Source: Cucumis sativus
Lineage: Eukaryota; Streptophyta; Magnoliopsida; Cucurbitales; Cucurbitaceae
Assembly (NCBI RefSeq): GCF_000004075.3
Contig: NC_026659.2
Span: 3,286,001 to 3,350,000, forward strand
Reading direction: 5' to 3'
Length of the DNA stretch: 64,000 nt
Shown here: positions 45,730 to 58,263 of the stretch, piece after piece
Layout of the letters: every line of letters starts with the position of its first letter
Numbering within the stretch: the first letter of the stretch is position 1
Program-made: the position numbers and the translations under genes
Notes under the pieces: model-generated
Databases searched by the model: none
What the model was told of the DNA's origin: nothing
The model's input: only the letters and a program-made list of their open reading frames with translations

Positions 45730-46734
45730 GATTATGAAAAAGATCAAAAGAGAGAAGCCAATAAAATAAACATAAAATAGATATTCTATTCCTTCCTCAC
45801 TTACGTATTTCCTCAGTCTTCACCTGCCCGCTACCTTCTGTTTTTCATACTAATTATGTGTAATGGGTCATGCCCATATTCATATTTCTATATATATACT
45901 ATATTCTTCTACTTATAATTATCTAACACAGTGATTTTGATCTAAAATATGTGTTCTGTGTGTTGTAGTTTGGGTAAAGTTTCCAATAACAAATATAATC
46001 GAATTGCCTTATTCTTTGTCATCGATATACAATAATATTTATATAGATTACAATAAAGTAAATATGACAAAAAAAAAATCAATTTACGATTAATGACTAA
46101 ATTACCATAGAAGATTTTGAGTCTAAATTATCTCGTAATAGTATGATGTTTTAAAAATTTTAGAGATATATCAGAAATTCGAGATACACGAAAATGCATT
46201 GAAAATTAATCTCAACACTAGTAATAAACGAAAGTAGTAAAGAAATTTTTTAATACCATACTACGGTTGAAATATGTAGAGAAAGAAAGAAAAGAATAGA
46301 AAAAGTTGAAATATGAGTGATTGGATTTGGTTGGTAGCAACCGGTCCCGTACCGTTCTTGGTGTTGGAGGTACCATTCGTAGCGTTTTGCTTTTTCATTC
46401 TAAAAGCACTTTCACTAATACAAAGAAAAGAAAATTCGATCTCTCTCTCTCACCGCATGTAATTCGCCCTTCATTGACACTGACTCATCGTTTATTTTAT
46501 TCCTTTCTCCATCATTCATGCTGCCTTCAATTTTTTCTTTTTTAAAGTTTAATTATATGCTAATTACTTGTCAATCCACTGATTGCTAAGGTCGTAGGTG
46601 CATACGATCAAGTTTTAATGTAATGAATTTTGTAAAAACTGGTTGAAAAAGTTTGGTTAAAAGTGTATATATAATGGTAAGAGAATTATATAGAAACTAC
46701 TTTCAATTGTGTGCTTTCACACTTATACAGGGAG
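45730..46734. other. Spacer upstream of the LEA-like gene
   Basis: AT-rich DNA with short CT-repeats near 46441. A 74-codon plus-strand open stretch at 46321-46545 has no recognisable content and I do not call it. Confidence 0.45.
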
Positions 46735-46930
46735 AGAGTGAAAAATTTAGCGAACCAATCAAATGAAACTCATTCGGTCGAAAAACAAGAGGAATAGGTC
46801 GGAGTTGGTTTCAGGTAGTTTCAAATGGAGAATTTTCAAAAAGTATTTCTAAGTGTTAAACCGATTGATGGATCGACCCTTAATTACTTATGACGATGTT
46901 GATGAAGGTCGATCTGAAACTGAATGATGA
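46735..46930. repeat. Dispersed repeat, copy A
   Basis: Contains ACCAATCAAA, a TTTCAAATGGAGAATTT block and TTTCTAAGTGTTAAACCGAT. The same blocks, in the same order and spacing, occur at 58945-59050. The shared order over about 110 bp indicates one repeat family. Type (MITE, SINE or other) unresolved. Confidence 0.55.
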
Positions 46931-47624
46931 TCACGCTTAGATTTATCTAAAGAAAATATTAATTAAGAACTTAGAGAAAGATTTAGTCTAGAAAATTAAA
47001 TTACATGACCTTTACATATTTAAAAATGTATATCGATCTATAAATAATCAGGAGGTAAGCACCCGTAATGGAATTGAAATGCAATGTAATATAATCCAAT
47101 TTTTCATGTTTGAATCGAGAGTTTTGAGTATGAATTGTAGCAATAAACTTCTTTTGTTTCAAGGGTTTTTATTTAAATGATATTTTTTTCTCGTTTTCAC
47201 GCTTTACGCTTCTATCTTTGTTTTGTCTTCAAATCTGACATGCATTCCAATACTCTTTTGATATTTATAGTAATTTTGATTTTTCGGCATATCTTTGCCT
47301 TTAATTTTTTCTAGACAATTTATAACTGAAAAATGTATGTATATCTCTTAATGGACTTAAATATTTGCATCAACTAGATGGTGTTGTTGAATTTTGGAAA
47401 ATGTCTAACCGGTAATCTAAACTTTCTACTTTATTGATAGAATACATGTTTGACTTTAAAGTTCCTATATGAATGATACACATAAAAAGAGTCTATAACA
47501 AATTAATTTTATTTTAATATTATTGCAATTAATTTTTAAAATGTTTTATAAAAATATTACAATGTTTTCAAACCATTTATAAAAACAATATTACAATTTT
47601 TCAATATCGTAATTACACCATTAA
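46931..47624. other. Intergenic spacer
   Basis: AT-rich, with no feature that I can support. Confidence 0.45.
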
Positions 47625-49375
47625 TCAATTGTGTGCACATAGTGCTTGAACTGCTAATCTTGCAGATAAATTTGTAGCATTGCCTAATCCAAATGACTTT
47701 GCAGATACATCAATTGAACAACTTTTCATGCCAATGCAAGCTTTTTCCACAATAAGAGCACTGTTTGTCACATCCCATGAACCGTGCTTAAACGAACCAC
47801 ATTTTCCCTATGGATTTCCATAGCTAGCAAAATTTTGTGGCACTCAAAAGAGTTATTGTGTTGGTTCCCGATTTTAGTATAATGGGTTTCTCAAACACAA
47901 AATTTTGGTCATTACTCCTCCATTGCGATCCAATATATCTTTTATTAACGAAAGCATGAAAACACATGACCCTTTGTATTCACTTGGAGAGTCACATTTT
48001 GAAATGAAGATGTTCTGTTAGTGTCAACCTTTGTCATGTACCAGAAGTAGTCACTAAAATCAACTGTGACCCTTTTTTGTTCCAAAAGAAGATTTGCGTT
48101 AAATTTACCATTTCCTTGCATTGTGTCTTTCATAGGTTATGGAGCTCAAGCCCATGAGAGTTATGCATTTTCCTTCTCATTTTTCTCCTTTATAAACACA
48201 GATGTTTGAGAATTTACTTTTGCAATGTTGTAAACCTCCTTGTTGCAACGATCAAGAATGCTCACAGACCAAGCTGGTACAAAATATTTTCCATCTACTT
48301 GTAGATCTATGGTGACATCATTTTTTCCATCTGTGTTACTTAAAAAGCAAAACCTCTCACTTGTTGTTGGGTTAAAGAATTTCATCAAAGTTACAGAGCC
48401 ACCAAAGTTTTGGTCTGAGCGTGTGCTGTTAGTGAGAATCTTCTCTCCTAACTTGATTGATGCATGAAGTTGTTTGAGATGCCCCCATTTAGGTTGATTC
48501 AAGTTTCCATATTCATCAAGTGGGGCGTTGTAGTCGTAAGATGTAGTGATGAATGGACCTCCCGATGTTCTTCCAAAGTTGGTACCTCTATGATACATGT
48601 AATAATTGTTGAAGACGCCACCATATTGAAAAAATCTTGCCACAGAAAATGCTACATCTTCTGCAGTTCTATAAGGGTTTTTGTTGCCCCATTTCTTGAA
48701 CCATCCCACCCAATTTTCAGTGAACATTTTTGGGCTTTTAAGATTGTTTGGAGTAAACTTGTCACAGTAGAATCCGTTGCATGTATTAATGATAGGTTGT
48801 GGGGCATCACTTTATTGACACATGATCCATGGAACATCAATATTGAGAGATTCTGCCATTTGAGCACACCAATTGATATATGCTTTCCCTGCATCTCCAT
48901 AAGCGGGTGTCATCACATTTTCACTATCTTTGTTGTAAAAGTTTGCATTTCATTCTTGTAGACTTGATTGTTAGTTCGTAGTTGGATTCCTGGCATATTG
49001 TGCAACCACACTGGGAAGCCTCCGTAGTTCCACTCGGCACACACGTACGGACCAATCCTCACGACAACATATAGTCCAGCATCTTGGATAAGCTGGAAGA
49101 ATTTAATAAAATCTAAGTGTCCAAATAAATCATATTTTCGTCATTGTGGCTCGTGTCGATCCCAAAAAATGTATGTCTCAATTGCATCAAGTCCACCATC
49201 TTTAGCTTTTTGAATAAGATCAGACCACATTGCTTCAGTGCTGCGTGGATAATGAATTGAGCCCGAGAAGACAATACATCGTTCTCCATTGATAATTATC
49301 GCATTTGAATCATATGAAACATTATCTCCCATGCAAAAAGTCAAGCAAGCTAGGGTTGCAACAAGCCATCTTCCT
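47625..49375 (-). pseudogene. Intron-free beta-galactosidase (GH35, BGAL7/15-like) pseudogene
   Basis: Relic of a secreted plant GH35 beta-galactosidase, an apoplastic cell-wall enzyme. Reading minus from 49375: [70 protein letters not shown]; then [55 protein letters not shown] and YDYNAPLDEYGNLNQPKWG; finally the lectin-like C-terminus KACIGMKSCSID and LSARLAVQAL (47640-47740). Exon-sized segments follow one another without introns, although BGAL genes have many, so a processed origin is likely. It is dead: in-frame stops (for example after HEPQ and at WIMCQ), loss of the segment with the acid/base motif QIENEYG, and a large deletion joining the LLSAT region directly to the lectin domain. 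Confidence 0.85.
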
Positions 49376-50112
49376 TAAGCATCTTTGATCCCACAACTTA
49401 TGTCTTTGGTTTATTTGTTTTCACAAAGCGATGTGTTTATTTATATAAAATACATAGTGATAAGGTGAGAGTTATTTCCTATCTATATTTGTATTCAAGT
49501 TGTTGATCAATTCTAAGCATAGAAAAACAACAGTTGACAAAAGTTTTTCGATATGAATTACATCCTCTGAAATTGGAGAATTCTAATTAACATTATCCTT
49601 AAATAACCTTCTACCGAATTACAACTATTATACACAATTAATAAAATTGTGTTTCCCACACCTTATGATTCTATTTTTCATTTTTCACACTAACGTATGC
49701 ACTTCTCAATATAGACACCGCCAAAATTTTTACTCGAACCTTTTGGTTTTCAATATACATTAAAAAAATTCACGAAACAAGTAAATATCACCTTTTTGTG
49801 TTGGTCAAGAGTAATTCATTTAATTATTTCAAATTACTATCAGTAGTTCATTAAAAAAATTAAATCCGTAAGCTTTGATCAACAAGTAACCAATAAAATT
49901 ATGCCACGTGTTCTAATGGCAGTTGAAACTTTTGAATTCCAAATTCCCTCTCATAACCGTTGTAACTGTTCATGAAACACTTAATTAACTGCCACCGTCG
50001 GCTCTTTATCCATCATTTTATCTCATCAAAACTCTTTCCCTATAATTTTCTCTTTCGTTTTTCTTTCCCCATAGACTCATCACTTAAATTTCTCCTTCCA
50101 TATCCTTCTTCA
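49376..50112. other. Spacer and TIP5;1 upstream region
   Basis: AT-rich. The last 100 bp or so is CT-rich and probably TIP5;1 leader. No poly-A run or direct repeat marks the end of the neighbouring pseudogene convincingly. Confidence 0.45.
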
Positions 50113-51209
50113 ATGTTCTTCTGCAAAATGGCCCCTACTTCCCTCGCTTTCCGCTGCCGACAATCCATCACCCCAACTGCAATCCGATCCTACGTTGCCG
50201 AGTTCATCTCCACCTTCTTCTACGTCTTCTCTGTCGTTGGAGCATCCATGGCCTCCCGTAAGTATCACACTCCGTTTATATTTCTCTCAGTTTCTCTAGC
50301 TTTCAACATAGCGAGCCTGCATGCATGGGATGGGACCGTATTACGTGGTTGTGAAACTAGGAATTTAAAAGAATTAAAGAAATTAAAATTTAATCGAATA
50401 TGGATATGTATTGAGTATTAGTTTTGTATGCAATAGAGAAGTATATGCCAGGCATTACTACGGCAGACCTATCGAGTCTTCTGGTGGCCGCTATTGCCAA
50501 TGCCTTTGCTTTGGCTTCAGCCGTATACATTGCCGCCAACATCTCCGGTGGACACGTCAACCCGGCAGTGACGTTTGGAATGGCCGTTGGTGGCCATGTC
50601 AGCGTTCCCACTGCTCTCTTTTACTGGTTTGCTCAAATGCTTGCCTCTGTCATGGCCTGCATTATTCTTAGAGCCACCATTGTTGGACAGGTAAATTAAA
50701 CAACTCTGATCTCATTTTTTGAAATTTTGTTAGTACCCTCAATAATTGAGAGTTTAATTTAACTTTACGAGTTATCTTTTGAGTTAAGCGTTGATTTACC
50801 ACATTTCTACGAAACTTTTTTCTAGCACGTTCCAAGCTATGCCATTGCCGATGAGATGACGGGGTTCGGAGCGTCGGTGGTGGAAGGTGTATTGACATTT
50901 GCGCTTGTATACACCGTCTTTGCCGCCAGCAATCCGAGACGAGGTCCGTGCAATGCGATTGGTGCGGTGATGATTGGGCTGATTGCTGGAGCCAATGTGC
51001 TGGCTGCGGGGCCATTTTCGGGTGGATCGGTGAACCCGGCGTGTGCATTTGGATCGGCGATTGTGGCGGGGAGTTTCAAGAACCAGGCAGTGTATTGGGT
51101 TGGGCCATTGATTGGGGCGGCTTTGGCTGGAATTGTTCATGATAATGTGGTTTTTCCGATTGAAAATGTAGATTCATTCAGAGGGGTTTCTGAGGCTGTT
51201 ATCGCTTGA
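50113..51209 (+). CDS. TIP5-1: Tonoplast intrinsic protein TIP5;1 (aquaporin)
   Basis: Membrane channel of the major intrinsic protein family; TIP5;1 isoforms are pollen- and mitochondria- or vacuole-associated channels for water and small solutes such as urea. Three exons (50113-50257, 50437-50690, 50826-51209) give 260 residues. Both pore motifs are present: SGGHVNPAVTFG (NPA at 90-92) and SGGSVNPACAFG (NPA at 203-205). The residue after the second NPA is Cys rather than the usual selectivity-filter Arg, and helix 2 carries Asn (IANAFAL, residue 70) where other TIPs have His: the TIP5 signature. Six hydrophobic helices can be made out. Start: ATG at 50113 (MFFCKMAPTS) or 50128; the frame stays open further upstream, but that part is not protein-like. 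Exons are much more GC-rich than the flanks. Confidence 0.95.
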
Positions 51210-52473
51210 TTTTTTAGGGGTTGGTTTTGTGCAAAAAGTTGAATATTTTCACCGTTGTTCTTGTAGTTGATTATATGTTATATAATAATTTGTATCTAAC
51301 ATGAATTTTTTTTTATTTGTTGTTTTGTTTTAAATAATCAAGTGTGGGACAAAATTGTAATTTAAAGCTTTATTCACTCATATTTTTTTTAGTCATTTTG
51401 GACTCTTTTGTGCTAAATTTTGAATTTGACAGAGACAAAATGTGATTTGTTGTATCTCTTTCCTAGAGTCTACACATGAGAAAATTGTTAAATTTAACTG
51501 CCATACCTTGAAAATTGAGTAACAATCTCGACGATGAAGAAAAAAACTTTACAATGATAAAAGAGTTAAGCATTTATGATACTCGTAAAAATCTCAACTA
51601 TCTTGAAGTATGACTACTAAATAAACTTTTTTTGAAGTATGCCTACCAAATAAACGTTTAGGCTCTCTAAACTTAGAAACTCATATTTTTTTAGTTCAAT
51701 ATTACATTTTATTCTTCTTATATGATCAAGGTGTCAAACACGTATATGCTATTAACCTAAAGTGAGATTAACTCCTCATCAATTTTGAACTTAGAGTCAA
51801 TTATGTAAAGTTTGATAAAAAAGTCTTCTTCACTAAGACAACACAAGAGCGTAAACTTTTTAGTTTATACAAACAAAACCTACAATCTTATTTTTAGAAA
51901 TAATTAATGCATAAAAAGAATAGGCACAATGGCATGACACTATTTTTCCAATTCCAATTGACAAGAGTTTCCATTATCAAAAAACTAGAAAAAAGTTTAT
52001 GAACATATAAATGAGAACCATTCTCATCTAACACCCCAACTTGACAATCAAGATCTTAAAAAAAGAATTCTAAAATACTCATTTACATCCAACCATAACA
52101 ATATCTTCATAATCTTATAATCTCAATGCAGGTAGTCATTATAAGCCTAACCAAATTTATTAAACAACTCTAAAATTAAAAGAAAAACAATAAATATATA
52201 TATATATATAAAACTATTTTCAAATATATCAAATTTAACCAAAATAATTACAAAAAATTGAAAGCAATTTTAAATCCTACCAATAGTCATTCAAAATTTT
52301 GCTTGTAAATATTGAGTGAACTTATAAGATCGAAGAGGAAATTAAAAAAGAAAATCGTGATTGGGTTTTCATTTCTTTATTGCACTCCGTCCTACGTGTC
52401 GAAAAGCCAAAATCCCACATCCTCTATCTCCGGCGTAGCCAATTTCACAGCTTACTCACTTCAACGTTCACCA
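51210..52473. other. Spacer between TIP5;1 and NOA1
   Basis: TIP5;1 3'UTR, then AT-rich spacer. Near 51607-51655 the phrase TGAAGTATG(A/C)CTAC(T/C)AAATAAAC is tandemly repeated twice. A short (TA)n lies at 52195-52210. The NOA1 leader begins somewhere after 52300. Confidence 0.5.
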
Positions 52474-55400
52474 ATGGCACTCGCTCCCTTCTCCACCATT
52501 TTCTTCCCTTCACTTCCTTCTATCTTCACCACTTCTAAATCCCTCAAAACTCCCTCATCTTCCTCCCTCATACTCTCCCAATTCTCATTCGAAACCTCAC
52601 ACAAAAAACCTCCCACCCCTGACCCACCTGAATCCGACGGAACTGGCGCCGCTGCCCCCACCCGAGGCGACCGGTTCCTCGAACGCCATCATTCCGTCGA
52701 AGCTGCCAAGTTTGTGCTCAAAGAAAACAACAAGGATCGGAAAAGAAAGAAGGATAAGGCCTTGAAGGTTTCTTTGGCGGTTGCTTCTTGTTATGGCTGT
52801 GGTGCTCCGTTGCAGACTTTGGAATTGGATGCTCCGGGCTATGTGGAACCGGAAACCTACGAATTAGTACGTACTTGAAATTATTTGTGTATTCTGTGTA
52901 TTCATGAGCGGGGAAAACCGATGTGTTATGTTTTTTCAGTTTTTAGACCTCGTAGTTAGTGAGGGTTTAGATTTCATTCTGTGGATTTCTAGAGGTTACT
53001 GTATGACTATTGGAGTAGATTTAATTTGGAATTATGCCATTTTTTTCTTAGTTTTAATGGAATTTTGGTACTGGTATGAATTTGAGGGGATGATCTTGTA
53101 TGATATGACTTATTTAGACTGCATTTTTTGAAATTTGAAATACTGTTCATTCATGGTCTTGTAGTGATGGTATGCTCTTGCATTACATTTGTTTGATATC
53201 TGTTTATGAGCAGAAAAAGAAGCATCACCAGCTTAGAAGAGTTATCTGCGGGAGATGCCGACTTTTGTCTCATGGTCACATGATAACTGCTGTGGGTGGA
53301 AATGGAGGTTATTCTGGGGGAAAACAATTCATCTCAGCTGAGGAGCTCCGAGATAAGCTCTCTCACTTGCGTTATGAGAAGGCTTTGATTGTGAAATTGG
53401 TAAGCTTAGGCTGTCTGTCTTTTTTGCTTTACCCTGAAGTGAAGTTGAGATATTCACAGATTCGTGGTTCCTCCCTCTTTTTGTGGCAATGAGTTATAGG
53501 TTGATATAGTTGACTTCAATGGCAGTTTTTTGGCACGTGTGCGAGATCTTGCTGGTGCAAATCCAATAATACTAGTGGTCACTAAGGTGATCTTTTGAAC
53601 TTTTTTGTTGGTTTCATGATATTGGTGAATATTGATTAACTTCCTTCATGTTCTTTGAAATAATAATAATTTATGTAGGTTGATCTCCTTCCCAAGGGGA
53701 CTGATCTGAACTGTATTGGTGATTGGGTTGTGGAAGCCACTACAAGAAAGAAGCTTAGGTAAGTTGGATTCCTTTTGGCCTTGTCGGATATCTTTCCATC
53801 TTCATCATATTGCTCAGTTAGAGCAAGAACATGATCTTTGTGATTTAAAGTTCCTGGTTGGACTTCTAAATTGTGAAGCATTGCTCAAACTTTGTAGTGT
53901 TCTGAGTGTCCACCTGACGAGCTCGAAGTCTTTGGTTGGAGTAGCTGGAGTTGTAGCAGATATTCAAAAGGAGAAAAAGGTTTTTTCACTTTAACTTTGA
54001 TAAACTTCATAAGTCAACTAGCCAACTGTTTCAATATAGGCTACCTATTGACTATTGACCTCATGCAAAATTTATAAATATCATGGAAGTTTTAGCCTTT
54101 AGGAAGTCTATTGATTCATTATATCGGCACCAATAACCTTGATGATCCAGTCACAAGTTTTATATCTACACACATTAAGTTTTAAAGCAAATCTCTTAAT
54201 TCCCATGAATTTTTTCCCTTCTTTACTAATTGCATATTAGAGTTATATCCTCAACTTTTGGTCATCTCCATTTTGTGTAATATGCGGGTTCTGTTTTTTT
54301 CTTTTTCTTTTTAATAATTTTGATCAGAAGATGCTGTCTCTGTTTTATTACCGGACTGAATCTTAGATTTATTTTTTCTGGTGCAGGGGCGGGATGTGTA
54401 CATTCTGGTTAGTATACTATTAAACTTAAACAAAGGAGTTGTTTTAATACACGTGCCATTTATCTTCAACTTATTTTTCATTGATAGTGATAATATCCAC
54501 TTAGAAATGGATTCATAATTAATGTAGAAGCGAAAATAACTGAATTTATTGATATAAATTTTTTCAACATAGGGTTTCGGGAGATGGTTGGTCCCCCGTT
54601 ATTTTTTCTTTTGTTCCCAAGTCCCTGAACTTAAGAAGATCTGTTATTGTAGTACACCAATTTGTTAATATCCATCCAAGGCATTTTTTATTAACACAAT
54701 GACACTGGTTGAATCATATGCTACTTTTTTTGAAAAGAAAAGAAGACAGCCTCTTCATTAATATAATGAAATGAGACTAATGCTCAAAGTGCAAGATTGA
54801 ATCATATGCTACTAATTACATGTAAAACCAAAAACATACACCACTATGTATAACAGTATAAGAGTCGGGGCAGGCCCCAATATTCTCAAGTCCTGCAAGT
54901 TTCCTATTTCTTGATTCTTCTTACCTCTCCTAATTTCTTTGCTATAGGTTTCTTCTCTTTCTTCTCTTCCTATTTTTCTTTTTTATTAAATCTTATCACC
55001 AATTGTGGCTGCCTGGACGACCTCTTCTCTTAGGATTTGAAGATAACAGGGGAAATAGCTTTTCTATATTTTCATCCCCATTTCTTAAAGTTTGTTTTGA
55101 GTTTACATGTTATCCTATGTTTTTTAGATAATATGATAATATGATTAGTGAGACTTGATTTTCATTTGGTATGCGTGTAGGGGTCAGCTAATGTTGGAAA
55201 GTCTGCTTTCATCAACGCTGTGCTGAGTGAGTACATTTTCTATTTTTTATCCATATAGTATTCACACTATCATTGAAAGATACTGAGCATATGTCAAGCT
55301 TTGAGTTGGCTGATATTGTGTCTAATATCCCAATTATTATTTGGCTAATTTTTAATTTTGTGACTAATGTATATACCATTTTTCAGTTTCATTCCTTTTT

Positions 55401-58263
55401 CCTTTTAGAAGTTTCAATTTTACCCTTCATTTATTAAGTTATTTCAACTAAACATTAAAATAACGATGCTTTTGATATTAAAGAAATGGAATTTTTTCTA
55501 ACGAGGTGACCTGTTCTTAATCTAGTAACAATTTTGTGTTTTTCCAAAGAAAGAATAAAAAGAATAAAAAACTAACAAATCTGTGGGTTGCTTTCTTTAT
55601 TTTTTTACAACACATACGGACTTGTAGCAGCCAGCTAGACTTCCTATACAATCAAGACAACAAACCCCCCAAAACTATGTCAACTGAAAAGAAATCACAT
55701 GAAGACAAGAATAATTATCAAACAAATAGTATCCTTTTGTATCTTACAGCATTAATTTCTTAACGAAAAGTTTCGTAGCCTTTTCTAAAAAAAGTTATCT
55801 AACACAACTGTGGAAAAATTTAATCACGGTTCCTCTGGCTCTTACTTCCCATTCATGATGATATTAGTCAAACATTATGGACATCGTTGACAAGGTGGAG
55901 GATCACTACATGAAATAGTCAAATGATCATATGCGAAAATATTTGTCACCCCTAAATTTTCAATAAAAAGTAAAGTATGAAGTATGCAGGTTTCCACTTT
56001 TTTGGCCACTCTTTTTGGGTAGATTGATCGTTTCAGGTTTCTAATCAATTAGATACTATAGATGGCTACAATCAACTTCCTAAACTAACTGTTGATGGCA
56101 GAGAAGATGGCTGAAAGGGATCCAGTTGCTGCAGCAGCTCAAAAATACAGACCCATACAATCTGCTGTTCCTGGAACTACTTTAGGTCCTATACAAATTG
56201 ATGCTTTCTTAGGAGGAGGGGTATGTGTTAGTGTTATTGAATTATTGTATGTGAAGTTGCCTTATGAACCCATGTATGTATATGTTATCCAACATATTTT
56301 TTGTTTTGTCTGCCTAACCAGTGATTCCAATATCCATGAAAAGAGACACTCGTTTTAAGGAAATGATTAGCATATTTTCATATGCAGAAATTATATGACA
56401 CACCTGGAGTCCATCTCCACCACAGGTTAGCTGCAGTTGTTCATTCAGAAGATCTTCCTGCCCTAGCTCCTCAAAGTCGGCTCAGGGGTCAACATTTTCA
56501 AGTATGCAGACTTGAGTTCCACGATGGTTACACTGCTTGGCTCTTGCTTTCAATCTTGACCTTTTTCTATGTCAGGTTCAACACCTGCCGATGGACAATG
56601 AATTATCCAGTGGGTTGAATGGGTTTTCTATATTTTGGGGAGGTCTTGTGAGAGTAGATCTATTAAAGGTCTTCATTTCAGTTATTAGAACTTCCTTTTT
56701 CCGTTGTCAGAAATGGTACATTTTTGGATTTAGCATTGTCATTTTTGTTAACAGGTTCAACCAGAAACATGTTTGACATTCTATGGTCCAAAAGGATTGC
56801 AGATCCGCGTGGTTCCTACTGAAAAAGCAGATGAATTTTATGAGGTAATTGAAATGCTATTTGTAATTAGAAAAAAAATATGGATCTGTTTTTCTGAACT
56901 TTCTTAATGTGTTGGGTGGTAATCATCTGAAGGTTACATGTCAAAAGAATACTATAAGGTTAAGTTATCAGTTTGGTTTCAAATTTTTAAGTCGGTGTTT
57001 AATACGTCCCATGATATTGAAGTTTTTGATAGATTAGCTGAGCTTTTAATTTCTATCTAATAAGTCTCTAAATTTTGAAATGTAGTAAGCTCCCAAGGCT
57101 TCAATTTTGTGTCTAAGAGGGACTTGGAACCTCTTTGACATTTTTTAAAGCATGAACCATAATATTATTTAGATACAAAATTGAAAGCTTAAGGTTCTCT
57201 TAAACACAAAATTCAAAGTTTATGTTTAATAATGCATCAATTTAAAAAAAAATGTTGATTATGCCATTAACCTAATGTTTAGATAGTTATTATATACTTT
57301 CTAAAATTCAAGATCTATTTCAATAAAACTCAGAGATGTATTAGACACTACACACTAGTTTAAAAGTTAAGAGATGTATTAGACAAAACTAATATTGTAA
57401 TGTAACAATACTTTCTAGTTTCTATTTATGTGTGCTAATTAATAGGAACACTACTATTTCTCATTTCATCTCGTCCAATCCAAACAGAGATTATTTTTAC
57501 CTCCATCAACTATTTTGTACTTCAAAGCACAATGGATGGTGTTTGGACGACAAAAAATGCGTTTGACCATTACATGACGTAATGTAATAATTTCACATTG
57601 CTTATATACAGAGGATGTAATTTAGGGAATAAATTATAGCTTTGGTTATTGAAGATCGAATGCTATATTGCTATGTATTCAGAGGACTATTTCCCACTTT
57701 TTATTTCGACCCATTGGTAATTGGAGATTTTCTTTTACAATTTGACAGAAAGAACTTGGGATTTCGCTAACACCTCCATCCGGAAAACAAACAAGGAATG
57801 ATTGGAGAGGACTCGAAACAGTGCGTCAGTTGAAGATAAATTTTGAGGACGAGCAAAGGTGTGATAAAACTCTTGCGACTGGCAGTTTTATGTTTTGTAG
57901 ATTAACCTCATTTCTCTCCAATGTTATTCTGGATCTGTTTTGGTTGAGGTAGTTTGGCTGGCCAGTAAGTACATCTCAGGAAACAAGAACTTATTTCCCC
58001 TTGCATTTCTCTACAGACCTGCTTGTGATGTGGCTATATCAGGCTTGGGATGGATCACTGTTGAGCAAAAGAAGTCGCTCTCAAACAATCATTCTGATTT
58101 AGAATCATCAGTCGACGAACTCGAATTGGCCGTCCATGTCCCTAAACCAGTGGAGATTTTCGTTAGGCCTCCCATGCCTGTTGGTAAAGCTGGATCAGAA
58201 TGGTATCAGTACCGCGATTTAACAGAGGAGGAAGAGGAAGTAAGACCAAGATGGTACTTTTAG
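52474..58263 (+). CDS. NOA1: NOA1/RIF1, plastid circularly permuted GTPase
   Basis: YqeH-family GTPase needed for chloroplast ribosome assembly; first named nitric oxide associated 1. Thirteen exons (52474-52866, 53214-53399, 53500-53586, 53679-53758, 53898-53979, 54387-54407, 55181-55226, 56102-56220, 56388-56501, 56576-56668, 56755-56844, 57749-57858, 58017-58263) give 555 residues ending [10 protein letters not shown]. The N-terminal 60 residues are Ser/Thr-rich and suit a transit peptide. A treble-clef zinc site follows: CYGCG and [10 protein letters not shown]. GTPase motifs appear in permuted order: G4 VVTKVDLLPKG, G5-like VHLTSS, then G1 GSANVGKS and G3 DTPGVH, with PGTTLG between. The in-frame ATG at 52312 is rejected because homology begins at MALAPF. 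I first considered its relative BPG2, but [12 protein letters not shown] and the C-terminus are NOA1. Confidence 0.96.
54709..54813 (-). mobile_element. Short retroposon (LINE 3' tail) with perfect 17-bp target duplication
   Basis: TTGAATCATATGCTACT occurs at 54709-54725 and again at 54797-54813, flanking a 71-bp insert that begins with a T-run, i.e. a poly-A tail on the minus strand. Its interior (CTCTTCATTAATATAATGAA, then ACTAATGCTCAAAG) resembles other LINE-tail relics in the window. Perfect target repeats and a 3' tail are the signature of target-primed reverse transcription with heavy 5' truncation. It sits in the NOA1 intron between exons 6 and 7, away from the splice sites. Confidence 0.85.

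Noticed and set aside
46321-46545. 74-codon plus-strand frame near a CT-repeat
   Set aside because: No homology that I recognise, and codon content looks like spacer DNA.
49972-50112. Upstream in-frame extension of TIP5;1 starting at 49972
   Set aside because: The extra 47 residues are low-complexity leader-like sequence with no family counterpart; homology starts at MFFCKMAP or MAPTS.
52312-52473. Upstream in-frame start for NOA1 at 52312
   Set aside because: The added 54 residues have no family counterpart; MALAPF at 52474 matches the known transit-peptide start.
52474-58263. Identification as BPG2, another permuted YqeH-type GTPase
   Set aside because: Zinc-site spacing, [13 protein letters not shown] and the [10 protein letters not shown] end match NOA1/RIF1, and BPG2's long acidic N-terminus is missing.
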